In this document: positions 1 to 12,989 of the stretch, in pieces
Layout: every line of letters begins with the position of its first letter
Position numbering within the stretch: position 1 is the first letter of the stretch
NCBI GenBank assembly: GCA_030867875.1
Contig: JAOWCC010000577.1
Coordinates: 151,954,344-152,018,343, forward strand
Source of the DNA: Actinernus sp. WN-2022
Taxonomy: Eukaryota > Cnidaria > Anthozoa > Actiniaria > Actinernidae
Direction: 5' to 3'
DNA length: 64,000 bases
The notes under the pieces: generated by a model
Database searches by the model: none
What the model was told of the DNA's origin: nothing
What the model saw: the letters and a program-made list of their open reading frames with translations, nothing else
Made by a program: the position numbers and the translations under genes

Positions 1-110
1 AGACCCGGTAATCACATCTGAGTAGAACAAGCACTGCTAATGATCAGTGCATTCACTGCATCTGCATGTATGTTGCCTGTGCTTATACTTATGTTGCTAG
101 TGTGAACCAG
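1..110. mobile_element. End of a GTGCTTAT...GCTAGTGTGAACCAG element
   Basis: The last 50 bases match the right end of the element at 12352-12623. The left part lies outside the window. Confidence 0.55.
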
Positions 111-504
111 CCAATTGTTTTATTCTTTAATAGATAACAGTATTATTATGCTGCCACAAATTATTCATATTCACTGTAAGATTATGACTTGCAAATTATT
201 CAGTATATTTTATGTTTCAAGTGCAAATTTGTTTGTCTTTTTCAGAAAGACTGTTCACAAATTAGTCAACATTAAAATTTAAGGCACCAAATCAGTACAA
301 ACTTATATATCTATTCATGCATGTATATTGGTTGTTAGCTGACAACCTACGAGTTTTTGTGAAATAAAGGAAATTTGAAAAATATATCAAGCTTTTGTTG
401 TGATCAATGAAAGTTAATATAAAAATGTAACTTAAGGTATATGTGCATTCTATGTTTTAAAAACGTTATATCAACTTTTAGAAAAGGCTCAGTGATGAAA
501 CTCT

Positions 505-940
505 TTTTTTTTTGGGTTAAAATAACCATATTATCAACCATTTCAAAAAAGGTTAAATTGGCCAAAGTTAACTAAAAAAATGGGTTCTCTCAGATGCATC
601 CCAAGTACCATTTTAATTAGTCAATTTGACTAAAGAAATGGTTATTTCAACCTATTAAATAAGGTTCTTACCAATTTCGAATAGGTTAAAATAACCAACG
701 GAAAAAGGTCAAAGTAACCAAATCTGAAGGTTACTGTTACTGATAAACAATGGATGAAAACAACCACTAGAGAAATGTTGAACTAACCAAATTTAAAGGT
801 TATAATTACCAAACGAATTGGTTAAATCAAACAAAAATTAATTGGTGAAAATGAATTTAAAAAAGGGTTCTCTCAGATGCATTTAATGACCAATTTTTAA
901 AGGTTATTTCAACTGGTCATTTTTTACAGTGTATAAGCTG
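505..940. repeat. Degenerate AACCA/TGGTT-rich repeat
   Basis: Many AATAACCA and GGTTA words at irregular spacing. GGGTTCTCTCAGATGCAT occurs at 582-599 and again at 865-882, showing an old duplication of about 280 bases. Confidence 0.55.
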
Positions 941-2160
941 GCAATTTTGAAGACATATACGTACTCAATTTATCCAAAGCCGGCACAGGACTGAATGCGT
1001 AACTCTTTTACATTTAAATATAACTTTCAAAATATAGTATTACACTATTTTGGTTTTAATTTGACGGCAAAATATAGATGTGAACATTGCAAAAATATAC
1101 AGTTAATGCATGTAATGTTGGCTTTCACGAGCTTCCGTTCGGCGCATTTTATCTCTGTTTATTTTTTAACGAAACCGCTAACCAGAGTTCTACAGCAACA
1201 GGTGCAATACTAATTTACCTTTTAGTTTTGTCATGAAGTTGTGGTTACACGCACATGAGCCAGTCATTTTTGTCTTCTGTGAGTACAACTTTAAAATGCT
1301 TACCTACGCCCCTGCCGACTAATTGCTATTACCAACCATAACTGATTGTTCATGCTGGGTTTTTGGTAATAGTCAGAAATCCGGAAAATTAATCACTGAG
1401 TAAACCTATTATGTGTTAACAATAACTGAAACTCTTACCATGTTGTCATTACTGATATTCGAGCATGAAATGGCGGTTCTTTACCAGATTTCTCAAGAGC
1501 CGAATGGTTGTCCCAGTGACCAGAATATAGTGCCCGCCCGGAGTGCCCGATCAAAATATTCACGTGTAGATTGATTTTAATGTCGTTATGGCGTCTTTCT
1601 ATTCGAGTTGGTACAACTCATTTATTTATTTCGTTTTCTTCGTTCGACTGACGTTGGTTTAGGTTCTAAAAAGGGCATAAACAGTTTGGCGTTGTTTACC
1701 TTCTCTTATAATAGTTAATATACTTTATTTATAAACACGTTCTTTATTCTCGTTGAAGTTAATGTAATCACAGTACCACATTTATTTCACGTTTATAGCG
1801 GTGACGACACATGAAACAATGTTTGCTAGGCTCATTTTCTTGGGTGAACCAGTGAGCACCAATAGTTTGGTAAAGAAAATGAAGTTCAATAAAGTCAACA
1901 AGATCTTTCAGAAAGGAGCGGTGGTACTGATAATAACAGTGATCTGAATACACAAGGGAACGAAACGAAACACATATCGCAAAATTAAAGGTTTCGCAAG
2001 GTCAAAAACAAAAAGCCCTAATGTCGTCGTCTATTCTCATGTAAATCACCTACTTTGCGTCAAATACTCCAGACCATCATTTATTTGGGTTTTAGCTAAT
2101 GGATGGGTATAATTGTTTAAATTTGATTTAAAGCGGAGGTAATAAATCATTGTTTTCCAG
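941..2160. other. No recognised gene
   Basis: Short frames only. No domain, clear repeat or paired splice sites were recognised apart from a donor-like GTGAGT at about 1277. Confidence 0.5.
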
Positions 2161-2363
2161 CTAATCCCACGTCGGTGGTCCACTATAACACAGAGGTAGG
2201 AGCACGTTTTTTCTTCAAGGCAGGTTCACGGTCAGATGTGATTCAGAGTCCCCTGACTCCTCATGGAAAAATTGCTCAGGCTCTTTGTCGTTACGTGTTT
2301 CATCGGTGCAAGCCTCGGTACTGTAACCTACCCTTCTCTGATGTGGGACCCCAGAAATCCAAT
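2161..2363 (+). CDS. Possible orphan exon, unknown gene
   Basis: TTGTTTTCCAG precedes 2161 and GTGAGTAG follows 2363, and the frame between is open for 67 codons from phase 1 to phase 0. It reads NPTSVVHYNTEVGARFFFKA, later ALCRYVFHRC and RYCNLPFSDVG, with three closely spaced cysteines in a compact stretch. I do not recognise the family. No neighbouring exon was found with certainty, so it may be part of a gene that starts outside the window, a relic, or chance. Confidence 0.3.
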
Positions 2364-3359
2364 GTGAGTAGACAAGTACTAGTACATTAGAAACATCTTT
2401 TGTTATCAAATATAATATATATTATTGAAAAGGAACTCTGTAATCAGCCGGTCGGCTGTGTGTATAGGACTATTGCTTTCATCACTGCGTTCACTGTTGT
2501 TTAATTATTCACTAGCTAGTGAAGACCTACTTTGAGATCTTAACTAACTCGTGGCAAGTCAATATGGCAAGGCAAGGAAAATACTATTGTTTTGGGCCTT
2601 CGCGAGTTAAGGCGATTTAACATCCCAGAGTAGACCTTTAACCTTAGTAATATCCCGAAGACAAAGTTTTAGACCTGGAAGACGCAGTAAATTAAACGTT
2701 TACTGCGTTATTGCCTTATCCATTAAGCGGTGTATTACTGAAGTATTTCGACATTAGCGCTGTATTGAATACTCTGAGCTAAATTGATTGCCTAGAACAA
2801 CAGAAAGCTCTATGCAACTCATCCTGTACATGCGCTAGAGTAGATGCTGAAAAGTCAGGTAATATATACTCTAAATTTTCCGACTATGCGAATTTCTTTC
2901 ATCCCAAACACCCAAGCATCCCAAATACTGAAGAACGAGATCTGCAGCTGTACTAATGACGCTTTTACTGATCTTTTTTGACCTTCCTAAGTTTAGAGTT
3001 TAAGGATTTGCTAAATATAGTTGTCAATAGTCGGCCTTCCCTTCTAACAGAGCCTAGCTCCCTTTCTGTTGTAATCAGTGATCACTTCCCCCGCCAGTTC
3101 ACGAAGTGTTTGCCTCCCTCCGTAAAAAAAAATCAACCGTGAGTTGAGTGTGATGTGTCCAAAACAGTTCAGTAATGTAGTGGGGAGTGTGTGAGGAGTA
3201 AAAGCAGGGCCCCATCAACTTTAAGCTGTAATACTCAGCCTGCTGTAACAAATAAAATATTTTATTTATTTTATATTTTTATTTTATTCAGTATTACGAA
3301 AGAAAGTGAGGAATAGAATTAAAGGCTCTCCTAGCTAGTATAGGGAAATAAAGTTCGAA

Positions 3360-3587
3360 TACGGCAGCGCAGTGTTTTTAACCTTGATGTTGTTCTGAGT
3401 AAAGACCTCTTGATTCGAATTTCAACCATATATCCATGGTCATAAAACTAGTCATCGATTCTAGAATTGTCTGCTTGTTTACTATAGTTGTAAAAATTTC
3501 AAAAGTCCGAACACGGCATGTACAGCGCAGTTTTTAACCTTCATGTTGTTTTGAGTAAAGACCTCTTCATTCGAAATTCAACCAAGT
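3360..3587. repeat. Direct repeat pair of about 68 bases
   Basis: AGCGCAGT, AACCTTGATGTTGTT and GAGTAAAGACCTCTT occur at 3366-3428 and again at 3521-3584, about 155 bases apart. Confidence 0.7.
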
Positions 3588-3642
3588 CAGTATCATCATA
3601 AAAACTAGAATTGTTCTGTAGTAATTCTGTAAGATTTCATGC

Positions 3643-3692
3643 ACTTAGTTCAGTTCGGTGCGGTGTAACTTAGTTCAGTTCGGTGTGGTGTA
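3643..3692. repeat. 25-base tandem duplicate
   Basis: ACTTAGTTCAGTTCGGTG followed by a CGGTGTA-like end occurs twice head to tail. Confidence 0.7.
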
Positions 3693-4425
3693 AACAGTGG
3701 AGCATTGTACCACGTACTACCGTGCTGTACACTTAAGTGGCGTAAAGTTCCGTCTATTTGCATACGGCTAACATTGTAAAAATGTGTGGCAAAAGTGTAA
3801 ACAACTTTAAAATATATAGTTATTTTTAAGTTTAAAGGAATAAGCTAGAAAAGGATTAAGGCAGAGAGAAGGAAGACGGCTAATTAAGCGGTATTGACTC
3901 CCGAATCGGTCCCAATTGAGAATTGTGGTGAGTAGTTGTGCCTTTCAGTCCTGTTACGCGAGATTTTAAGTAACAGTCCGAGCAAGAGGTAGGCACAATT
4001 CTATTGTTCAGATGCAATTTGCTTTCCCCACTTTAGTATTTTCTGTTTTTCATACTGACAACTCATCAACCCTTAAATCATAAATTTCTGAAATTAAATC
4101 CACTAAAAATGCATTTTAAAGGTACAGTTCTTTTGTGTGAGAACATGTTGCCCAATCAGAAGAGTGCAAAACAATAACCAAGAAAACGTTCAATTTAAAA
4201 ATGTTTCCCATATTGAAAGTTCGTCATATTAGAAGTTATGAGAGTTTTCACAAGATGCAATTCAAATCTGTTTACAAAATAAGAAAAAATATTCTTCTTC
4301 TTCAAGTTTAGATAGATTTTAATGTCTAAGCCAATGAGGTGGAAGATTGAAACAATACTACAATTAGCACTTTTTTTCATTCCATGCATAACATATGCAT
4401 ACCTCTTGCGCGGACCATTACTTAA

Positions 4426-6070
4426 GAGCGACTGCCTGTAAATATCGAGAATCGCGGGACAACGGTGAAATTTCGGAATCCTTCATATTTTGCCAGAACA
4501 TACCCTTGGGTGAACTGTTTTAGGAAATCATATCAAAAAGTTCCAGCGCTTTTTTAATTTGGCGATTTTTACAAAAGATTGAAAATACGGCCCCAGAGCG
4601 GTTTTTGGCTTGTCGAAACGACCGAATCATCACGCAACAACAAAGAGCTAGGGAAGTCTTATAAAAACTCCAATGGAATCATACTTCACACACGTATTAA
4701 AACAACTCTTTGACCTCAACATCCAGCAAGAATATATTCCGATAGTGTAATTTATTCTTTTTTCTCCGCCTTTTTAAACATGCATATTTTGGATGCCAAA
4801 ACATAAGACAAAATAATGGCCAAGTTTGACAGCCCTAAGTGACTCCTGGTATATGATTTTTTTAAATAAAAACTACACGGCATGAAAGCTTGGTTATTCT
4901 AGTTTAATCTAGCAAAGTGCCAACTTTGGAATCCAAACGCTTCCCCTCGGCAAAATAAAACGACCATGTACTGTAAGAGAGACGATTTAACCTCTAATTT
5001 TACAGTGCTTATCATAAACACCCATTCAAAAAATAAACAAACATCCAAAATCACTTTTCAACTACTCTTAGCTGGTCTTTTAAAGCTCTGAAAGTGAAAT
5101 GTTACCTTTTGTACCTTTTTATCAGTCGAGATTTTGAGCCTGAGAGCCGTTAATTGAATGGTAGCTATATATAGATTCCCGTGCGAATCCGATCAAACAT
5201 TGAAACAACAACAGCGTTGTTCCAGTCATCGAATTGGCCGAAATTCACCAGGCTGTGCTCATTAAATGCCTACACTTACATCGGAAGTACATTCTAAACG
5301 ACAAATATATCAGATCCTGCAGTTATTTCTGAAGCCAAACGAAGACATTTTCATTCTCAAAGATCTGACCTGTCACCTATCAGTAACGCTAGCGAAGCGC
5401 CGGCTCAACGAATACAACTCTAGTTTACAAGTCATGTTATGAGAACTAAAATAAATTCCTGCACCTTCTTTATAAGCCAATAGAAAGCTTAATTCAGACA
5501 CATGGAGATAAACTACTGACTCAACTCTGCATGATAACGATTCCCCTAAACCTGTCTAAAATAGCCCGGTAAATATAATGATGATGATAAACAACTGAGC
5601 TGAAAATATACTACTCACCGACAAGAAGGCCCATTTCCACCACTTTTATTTATCCACCCGGACTATCCATTGTGGTGAGGGTCCTAAACGCCAGGCTAAA
5701 CGATATGCAATAACTTTGTAGTGAGTGATCAAGGTGAACATAACTGATGAAATGTGACACTACTGGAATGTAACGCAACTCGTGCATGCAGCCCCGTTAC
5801 CCGCATAAATTAAATACTTTCTGTGTGGAGAATAACGTGAACTTCGGATCCTATTATCGTAATTTTTCATGTATGAATTCTAGCCGAAGCAAAAAAAATT
5901 TAAACCACAACAAATATTTCAAATTAGTTTTCTGTTTAGGCCATCCCAATAGAATGTTTCATTTCCCATCGCCCGACCGACCCAAGTTTTTTTGGAAAAG
6001 TAAAAAAAAAATTCAAAGCTCGACACCGACCCAATTTTTTGGATAAGTAAAAAAAAAAAGTATTGAAGCC
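4426..6070. repeat. Left arm of the giant inverted repeat
   Basis: Complementary to 8431-10031 over its full length with few differences. Short open frames here occur inverted in the other arm and are not genes. Confidence 0.85.
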
Positions 6071-6195
6071 CCCTTGAAAACCAGTAACAATGCATTATAA
6101 CAGGAGCCCATTACTAGCATTATAAGCATGGCCTAGGAAAAGAAATTTGCGCCGGGCAGAATTGCTGGAAAAAATTCATGTACACAGATAGTCCC

Positions 6196-6375
6196 TAGCC
6201 TCCTCCGCAGGCAACTCCTATATGTTTCAGGCTTCGCCGGAAGCCAATCCGAGCGGCGAAGCCGCGAGGGGACATTTGTTTCATCCTCAGACCCTTGCTC
6301 GTCTCTCTTATACAACAGGAAGCTCGCCGGTTTCACATCTTTTTTTTAATTAGGAGTTGCCTGCGGAGGAAGCTA
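6196..6375. mobile_element. Short element with TAGCCTCCTCCGCAGGCAAC ends
   Basis: 25-base ends pair with few mismatches around 130 bases of spacer. It is nested in the centre of the giant inverted repeat. Confidence 0.65.
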
Positions 6376-6839
6376 GATAGGCCCAAGTCCCATGGTGGCT
6401 CTGTTATGCCCTCAAAATGAAAGAAATAGCATTTCTGAGACACAGTTTCACCACTGTGCCGTATTATGTTTGGTAGGGAGGGGGGTCAGATATTATACTT
6501 TGGTTCCATATCCAAATGCTCCGACGACCCCCTACTAGCTCCCCCTACCAGCCATACCCCCCAACTGTTCAAATCGTATGCACATATTATCGCACCTACT
6601 ATGCATTCGATTGTGCCAGCAAGTGCAGGGAAATACGCATCCGAGAACCAGAAATTCAAAATTTTCCCCGGCCCGCCTAGAAACTCGGTCCTCAGCTGGG
6701 CGTCGGATGTAGCTACTCCCAGTACTAGGAAAGTGCGAGGGGAATACGTCGAGGTCCAGGGGGAACGAATCTCTCGTACATGGGTCTCATGCCAATGGTA
6801 ATTATACATGAGTCTCATGCCAATGGTAGTTGTTGAAAT

Positions 6840-7065
6840 ATATTTGACATTAACAGGACACAGCTTGGTTATTTTAGGAAATACACCCGATTTGTGCTAA
6901 GGAGTGCATGTTTTAGTTATATAACGATGATCTGAGGACCCAGAGGATACATACAATGGGTAACAACTAACGAGGGTAGCCTTCCAGATCGATATAAAAA
7001 TAACTCAAATCACGTGTTGTGAAACTAAAAATAGATTTCAAATAGTTATCATGGGGCATGGGGAT
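6840..7065. repeat. Dispersed repeat, inverse of 18660-18900
   Basis: Blocks such as ACTAACGAGGGTAGCC and ATCATGGGGCATGGGGATTC match the other copy in inverse order with moderate divergence. Confidence 0.65.
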
Positions 7066-7099
7066 TCGCTACCTCATCCTCTCTTGGTTCAGGGGATTA

Positions 7100-7765
7100 T
7101 GTAAGGGTTATCGATCTGGAGCGAGGAGGTATGGGATTTATTCACCGAGGGTTTCGCCCAAGCAAGCGCGACACCCGGGGTGAATCAGCTCCGCTTATTT
7201 TTCACGTGGCTCGTTTTTCTTTGTACCAGTTTCTGGGGAATATATCGCGAAACCCCCGCCCAGTTCCAAAGGCAGAGGGAATCTCGCAACATATTCCCCT
7301 GGACATATTCCCCCCAACTTATTCCCCTCACTTTCTTTCATACTAAGTTCTACTTACTCTTTACTTACGGAGAAGTAAATAATTATGTAATGGAACATGG
7401 AAAACACGGCATGTGTCCTGAGCGGATCTCTTGGTTTAACCGTTTAATACTAGCCTGCTATCCCATCCACTACACCATAAGCTTCATTGGTTGAAAGAAC
7501 CGAGAGAAAAAAAATTGTGATAAGCTCTATTGTGTCAGCTTTGCCATAGTCCTTGGACTTCGTATTCTATGAACGGGAATTTTATGCAAAAATATTTCGT
7601 GCAACGAAATGAACCTCGCCATTGTGAGGAATTAGCATTTGTCTGCCTTTCACTCGGGGTTATGAGATTATTCACCTCGAGTGCTGCCCTCAAGCGGAAC
7701 CCTAGGTGAATAAATCAGCCATACCCCTCGATCGAGGCCGATACCCCTTTTACAAACCGATAACC
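7100..7765. mobile_element. Nested inverted-repeat element
   Basis: GGTTATCGATCTGGAG and GGTATGGGATTTATTCACC (7107-7148) are inverted at 7704-7765. Non-coding. Confidence 0.5.
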
Positions 7766-7922
7766 CGAGCTGAAGCCAATAAAATGCATATTTTTTTCAC
7801 TGGCGAGGTTTTGTCCGTTATCAGTTGTACGAAATAACTAAAATTACTGTTCACAAATCTTCTCATTGTTTCTTTTTTCTCGTTGCTTGTAGCGTAGTGG
7901 ATAGGACTAGTTGTGGATTGAC

Positions 7923-8358
7923 AATAGGCCCTTTGCAGGACCTGGTCACGTGACCTTCTTAGTCTGTCAATCAAAAACAAGTTGGCGCTAGAACAACATG
8001 AATGCCAGAAATGGAAAGAGCAAGCCAAAATTAGCCAAAAGAGCAAGCCAAAATTAGCCAAAAGCCCAAGTTTTAGGTTCATATCTTTAAAACTGAAGGA
8101 ATGGCATTGTTTTGAAAACTTTATAATTTAGCTTAATTTAGGCACGGCTTGCCAGTCAGCAAAGATATCCTTACAAACCGAGAGTTTTTTTTTCAAAAAA
8201 TTGCCATTCCTTCAGTTTTAAAGATATGAACCTAAAACTTGTAATTTTTCTAATTTTGGCTTGCTCTTTCCATTTCTGGCATTCATGTTGTTCTTGCACC
8301 ATTTTTATTATTGACAGGCTAAAAAGGTCACGTGACCAGGTCCTGCAAAGGGCCTATT
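7923..8358. mobile_element. Inner palindrome, AGGCCCTTTGC family
   Basis: Arms 7923-8105 and 8203-8358 are inverse copies separated by about 100 bases. The left arm has an extra copy of GAGCAAGCCAAAATTAGCC. It shares termini with 18575-18609. Confidence 0.8.
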
Positions 8359-8430
8359 TGCATGAGAAAGGCAAGAAACTAATACGTAGAGATCTCGAGC
8401 ACGGAAAAGATGTGTAGTTAAAAAAACATC

Positions 8431-10031
8431 CGGCTTCAATCCTTTTTTTTACTTATCCAAAAAATTGGGTCGGTGTCAAGCTTTTTATTTATTTTTTTAC
8501 TTTTCCCAAAAAAATTTGGGTCGGTCGGACGATGGGAAATGAAACATTCTATTGGGATGGCCTAATTTGAAATATTTGTTGTAGTTGTAATTTTTTTTGC
8601 TTCGGCTAGAATTGAAACATGAAACACAGAAAGTATTTAATTTATGCGGGTAACGGGGCTGCACGAGTTGCGTTACATTCCAGTAGTATCACATTTAATT
8701 TTAATATGTTCATCATTTTGAAAAAAAATCGATCAAGTTTAGGACCCTCGGGCAGTTAACTTCTTTTCAAATACTGAGTACCAAATTGGATAGTCCGGGT
8801 GGATAAATAAAAGTGGTGGAAATGGGCCTTCTTGTCGGTGAGTAGTATATTTTCAGCTCAGTTCTTTGGTATCATGATTATACTTACCGGGCTATTTTAG
8901 ACAGGTTTAGAGGAAATCGTTATCATGCAGAGTTGAGTCAGTAGTTTATCTCCATGTATCTGAATTAAGCTTTCTATTGGCTTATAAAGAAGGTGCAGGA
9001 ATTTATTTTAGTTCTCATAACATGACTTGTAAACTAGAGTTGTATTCGTTGAGCCGGCGCTTCGCTTGCGTTACTGATAGGTGACAGGTCAGATCTTTGA
9101 GAATGAAAATGTCTTCGTTTGGCTTCAGAAATAACTGCAGAATATGATATATTTGTCGTTTAGAATGTACTTCCGATGTAAGTGTAGGCATTTAATGAGC
9201 ACAGCCTGGTGAATTTCGGCCAATTCGATGACTGGAACAACGCTGTTGTTTTTTCAATGTTTGATCGGATTCGCACGGGAATCTATATATAGGTACCATT
9301 CAATTAACGGCTCTCAGGCTCAAAATCTCGACTGATAAAAAGGTACAAAAGGTAACATTTCACTTTCAGAGCTTTAAAAGACCAGCTAAGAGTAGTTGAA
9401 AAGTGATTTTGGACGTTTGTTTATTTTTTGAATGGGTGTTTATGATAAGCACTGTAAAATTAGAGGTTAAATCGTCTCTCTTACAGTACATGGTCGTTTT
9501 ATTTTGCCGAGGGGAAGCGTTTGGATTCCAAAGTTGGCACTTTGCTAGATTAAACTAGAATAACCAAGCTTTCATGCCGTGTAGTTTTTATTTAAAAAAA
9601 TCATATACCAGGAGTCGCTTAGGGCTGTCAAACTTGGCCATTATTTTGTCTTATGTTTTGGCATCCAAAATATGCATGTTTAAAAAGGCGGAGAAAAAAG
9701 AATAAATTACACTATCGGAATATATTCTTGCTGGATGTTGAGGTCAAAGAGTTGTTTTAATACGTGTGTGAAGTATGATTCCATTGGAGTTTTTATAAGA
9801 CTTCCCTAGCTCTTTGTTGTTGCGTGATGATTCGGTCGTTTCGACAAGCCGAAAACCGCTCTGGGGCCGTATTTTCAATCTTTTGTAAAAATCGCCAAAT
9901 TAAAAAAGCGCTGGAACTTTTTGATATGATTTCCTAAAACAGTTCACCCAAAGGTATGTTCTGGCAAAATATGAAGGATTCCGAAATTTCACCGTTGTCC
10001 CGCGATTCTCGATATTTACAGGCAGTCGCTC
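8431..10031. repeat. Right arm of the giant inverted repeat
   Basis: The inverse of the left arm. Small insertions and deletions account for the 40-base length difference. Confidence 0.85.
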
Positions 10032-10492
10032 TTAATAGCTAACATCAGGGGCTAATATGCACCACTTTCCTCTTGACCTGTTAGGTTATTACTATTTAAT
10101 TTTCATCACCATGGTCGCAAATTAGGATTTGTTTCCTCCTGAGCTCTGCCGAAGCTTTAATTGACAGCGCAATCAGTCTTTTTAATTTTAAACTTTCAAT
10201 AAACGAAAAACGTCAGTCGTCAGTTTCGGTGCACTGAATAGGTCACAGCGTCTTTATTGAACCACATATGTTATTGTTAAAAGGGCTTAAGAAATGCCAA
10301 CTAATTAAATGGTTCTATTTTTCGTTTGTTCAGCAAGCCATATTATGCGCTTAATGAACAACTGGTTTAGCTATAGTGTACGACAGGAAATGCATCTGTC
10401 GTCAGAGATCGAATCGCGTTGTGAAAACGATGAGATATTATGTGGTGCTGCATTGTCCAATGAAATATACGCCGGTGACAAGTGCACCATAT

Positions 10493-10710
10493 TTAAGGGT
10501 GCGTTCGATTGATCGTATTCCGGAATAAGAATACACAGAATGATCACTACAAATCTTATATCGGGATTATTTAACCACCGAAATACTAAATGTATCCTGA
10601 ATATCATATTATGTAAGGAAGCGTTTGTAGCTTACAGTGCAAAATATGCGGCCGAACCAGTGATTTCCAGAGACTATTCCATCTATTCCTATTCCGGAAC
10701 GCACCCTTAG
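10493..10710. mobile_element. Inverted-repeat element (AAGGGTGCGTTC termini)
   Basis: Ends AAGGGTGCGTTC and GGAACGCACCCTT, with an inner GTATTCCGGAAT pair. A related internal segment occurs alone at 11709-11840. Confidence 0.75.
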
Positions 10711-11708
10711 CTTAATCTCATGCAAAAGCGGAAAGAAGTTTGGTAACAAGCTAAAGCGGTATTGTCTCGCCGTTTCAATTCGATTGACATAGCCATTTCA
10801 AAATAAAACCAGGATTCATTTAAATTCATTTAAATATATTTTAGCTTACGATGTCACCGCTCGGGACTCCCGCGGGTCATCTGTACGGTTGAAAGATGGG
10901 GAAAGCAGTCGGCGGGGAAAGAGGAGGTTAGCTATGGAGAGCTGAGCCCTGCCAAACTTTAAGCTAATAAAAGCATTAGAAACTAAAGCACCAAGAACTT
11001 TAAGGGCACTGTCGACGATCAAAAGATAAAACTTCTTTACTCAGATTAGAAGAGTATGTTTTACAGGTATACTGGAGAAAATTTTAGACAATTTTGATGA
11101 AGGATGGTAAAGATTTCGAGTAGATGTAAACCGAAATCAAGTTTCTAGAATTAGCTTGTGTAACCCAATTGCAACTTAATTGTTGCCATCCTCTATCAAA
11201 AAACGTCTGAAAAGCATATCATGATCGCATGGTGTTTCTCTCCATCTCAGAGTGCTATTTTTGTAGTTTTGTTTCAAAGAAAATTCAACGGAAGGTTCAA
11301 TCGATTGACAGCTAGACACGAGTGCCCTTGGAAGCCACTGTATCGAGGCAGCCGTCTATTTTATTACAATAATGTACCATGCTGTGAACCAATCAGTCCG
11401 TTAACAAAGATCTCTATATATAGAACTATTTCATGTGCACTAAAGCCATATCATATACTTCATTGGCCTGTGTCACCTTCTCTTCTCGTCAAAAATATAC
11501 ACATTTAATATCAAAACGACTCTTGCGATCCACAATAGAGTTTTCAGTTGCTAAGTAACGGAGTGACTCGTTCAAACAAACCGCTCATTATGAACATTAT
11601 TGTAATGGCTTCTACTTTCTCACAGCTCATCTCAATGTTTCATCACGAATAATGTACTCCAAGTAATCTCTAGTTTTAGACTTTTTTTTATCTAAGACGT
11701 AATTAAAA

Positions 11709-11840
11709 AATACACAGATCAGAATTATCACTACAAATCGCTTATATCGGGATTGTTAGGAACTGGAATACTAAATATATCCTGAATATCATGTCAGCAG
11801 ATGCTCAGTTACAGTGCAAAATGTATCTGAACGAGGCCTT
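11709..11840. repeat. Copy of the interior of the 10493-10710 element
   Basis: ATACACAGA, ATCACTACAAATC, TATATCGGGATT and TATCCTGAATATCAT occur in the same order as at 10535-10660. Confidence 0.65.
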
Positions 11841-12351
11841 CCGCTCTTAATTAGACGCGTCGGAGTATCTTTACTTTTCATCAGTAAATTTTAGGCGCTT
11901 CATTAGCCTGAGTAAACAGCCGCGTCTCGTAGCGGACTCACTATACAGTCTTCATTTGGCAAATAATTGATACAACTCATGTAATCAGCTATAGATCATA
12001 GACAAGATTTAATAACAAAATCTTACTTTATGAACCATAATGATGTCTTCTAAAGTTTCATACTAGCTAATTTATGCAACATTCAAACGTGTAATCTGTC
12101 CGAATTATCACGAATAGAGAGCTGTAATCAAGTCTTGTTTCCTTGGCAATGGAACGTGTGCTCAACAAATTGTCCACGTATTCCTCATCCACGGCTAAGG
12201 ACATTGATATTTATCGACAGAAGATTAACAGTTGAGAGTAGCTAGAAAGAAAGAAGACTTAAGTGATGATATATTTTCAAACTACTGATTCGTTTCTTTA
12301 GTAGCCATGTAGAAAATTGTTTTCTACAAAAGAACTAAAGATACATGTATG

Positions 12352-12623
12352 ATAGGGACACAAGCATTAGCGTAAGCAACATACGCAGACGCAGTAATGT
12401 ACTGATCATTAGTGGTACTTGTTCTTATCTCCGTAAGTACGCACTGCATCTGTGTATGTTGTATGTGCTTATATGCTTATATCCTGGTTCGTAATAGCGA
12501 CACAAGCATAAGCACATACAACATACGCACACGCAGTAATGTATTGATTATTAGCGGTACTTGTTTTTATCTCATAATTACGGCAGTTGCTTGCACTTAT
12601 GCTTGTGTCGCTAGTATGAACCA
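12352..12623. mobile_element. Two adjacent copies of an inverted-repeat element
   Basis: Two units of about 140 and 128 bases, each with GACACAAGCATAAGC-type inverted ends and the inner pair ACATACGCA...GCAGTAATGTA. They lie head to tail and share a terminus. Confidence 0.65.
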
Positions 12624-12989
12624 TCTTAACTTATTCCTGTATCCCATTCATAAAGGGTCAGCCCTTCTTTCCTATCCAACAGTTTTTTCTTAAAGTATTT
12701 GTAGTTATCTTCTTACACCGTAATTTGCCATATGATACTGATTTTTATTATTCAGTTCCTCAGTATCCCGAATCAGTCTGATTGGTTGATTCACCTGCAA
12801 ATAACTGCGCGCAAATAAGTGTTTGCAATTGCCTGCAAATATTGTTGTGAGCATGCGCAGTGCTGTTCAACAACAAATCCAACATGACCGCTCGGTTTCT
12901 AGGGTGTTCAGAGGAGGAAATTGTGAGCATGTTGGATGCCAAAGGTAACAAACACGGAATAATAAAACAATTATTGGAACTCCGACTAT

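Larger units (their letters stand above)
2364..4421. other. Non-coding, small repeats
   Basis: Beyond the repeat pairs at 3360-3692 nothing was recognised. A GTGAGT at 3931 could be the donor of an untranslated exon, but no frame supports it. Confidence 0.5.
4422..10035. mobile_element. Giant inverted-repeat element with TTAA target duplication
   Basis: The arms 4426-6070 and 8431-10031 are near-identical inverted copies of about 1.6 kb. Each outer end starts GAGCGACTGCCTG next to TTAA (4422-4425, 10032-10035). TTAA targets suggest piggyBac- or Kolobok-like transposition. No transposase was recognised. The 2.4-kb centre holds at least three smaller palindromic elements. Confidence 0.8.
10036..12351. 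other. Non-coding, element relics
   Basis: Holds the 10493-10710 element and its partial copy at 11709. An open frame at 10309-10512 after TTGTTCAG looks mildly exon-like, with several Cys, but runs into the element and has no donor. Confidence 0.45.

Noticed and set aside
5786..6046. 86-codon ORF
   Set aside because: It lies in the left arm of the giant inverted repeat and is broken in the other arm. It ends in A-runs with low-complexity residues.
6466..6818. Overlapping ORFs of about 110 codons on both strands
   Set aside because: They lie in the repeat-filled centre of the giant palindrome, with no domain and no splice support.
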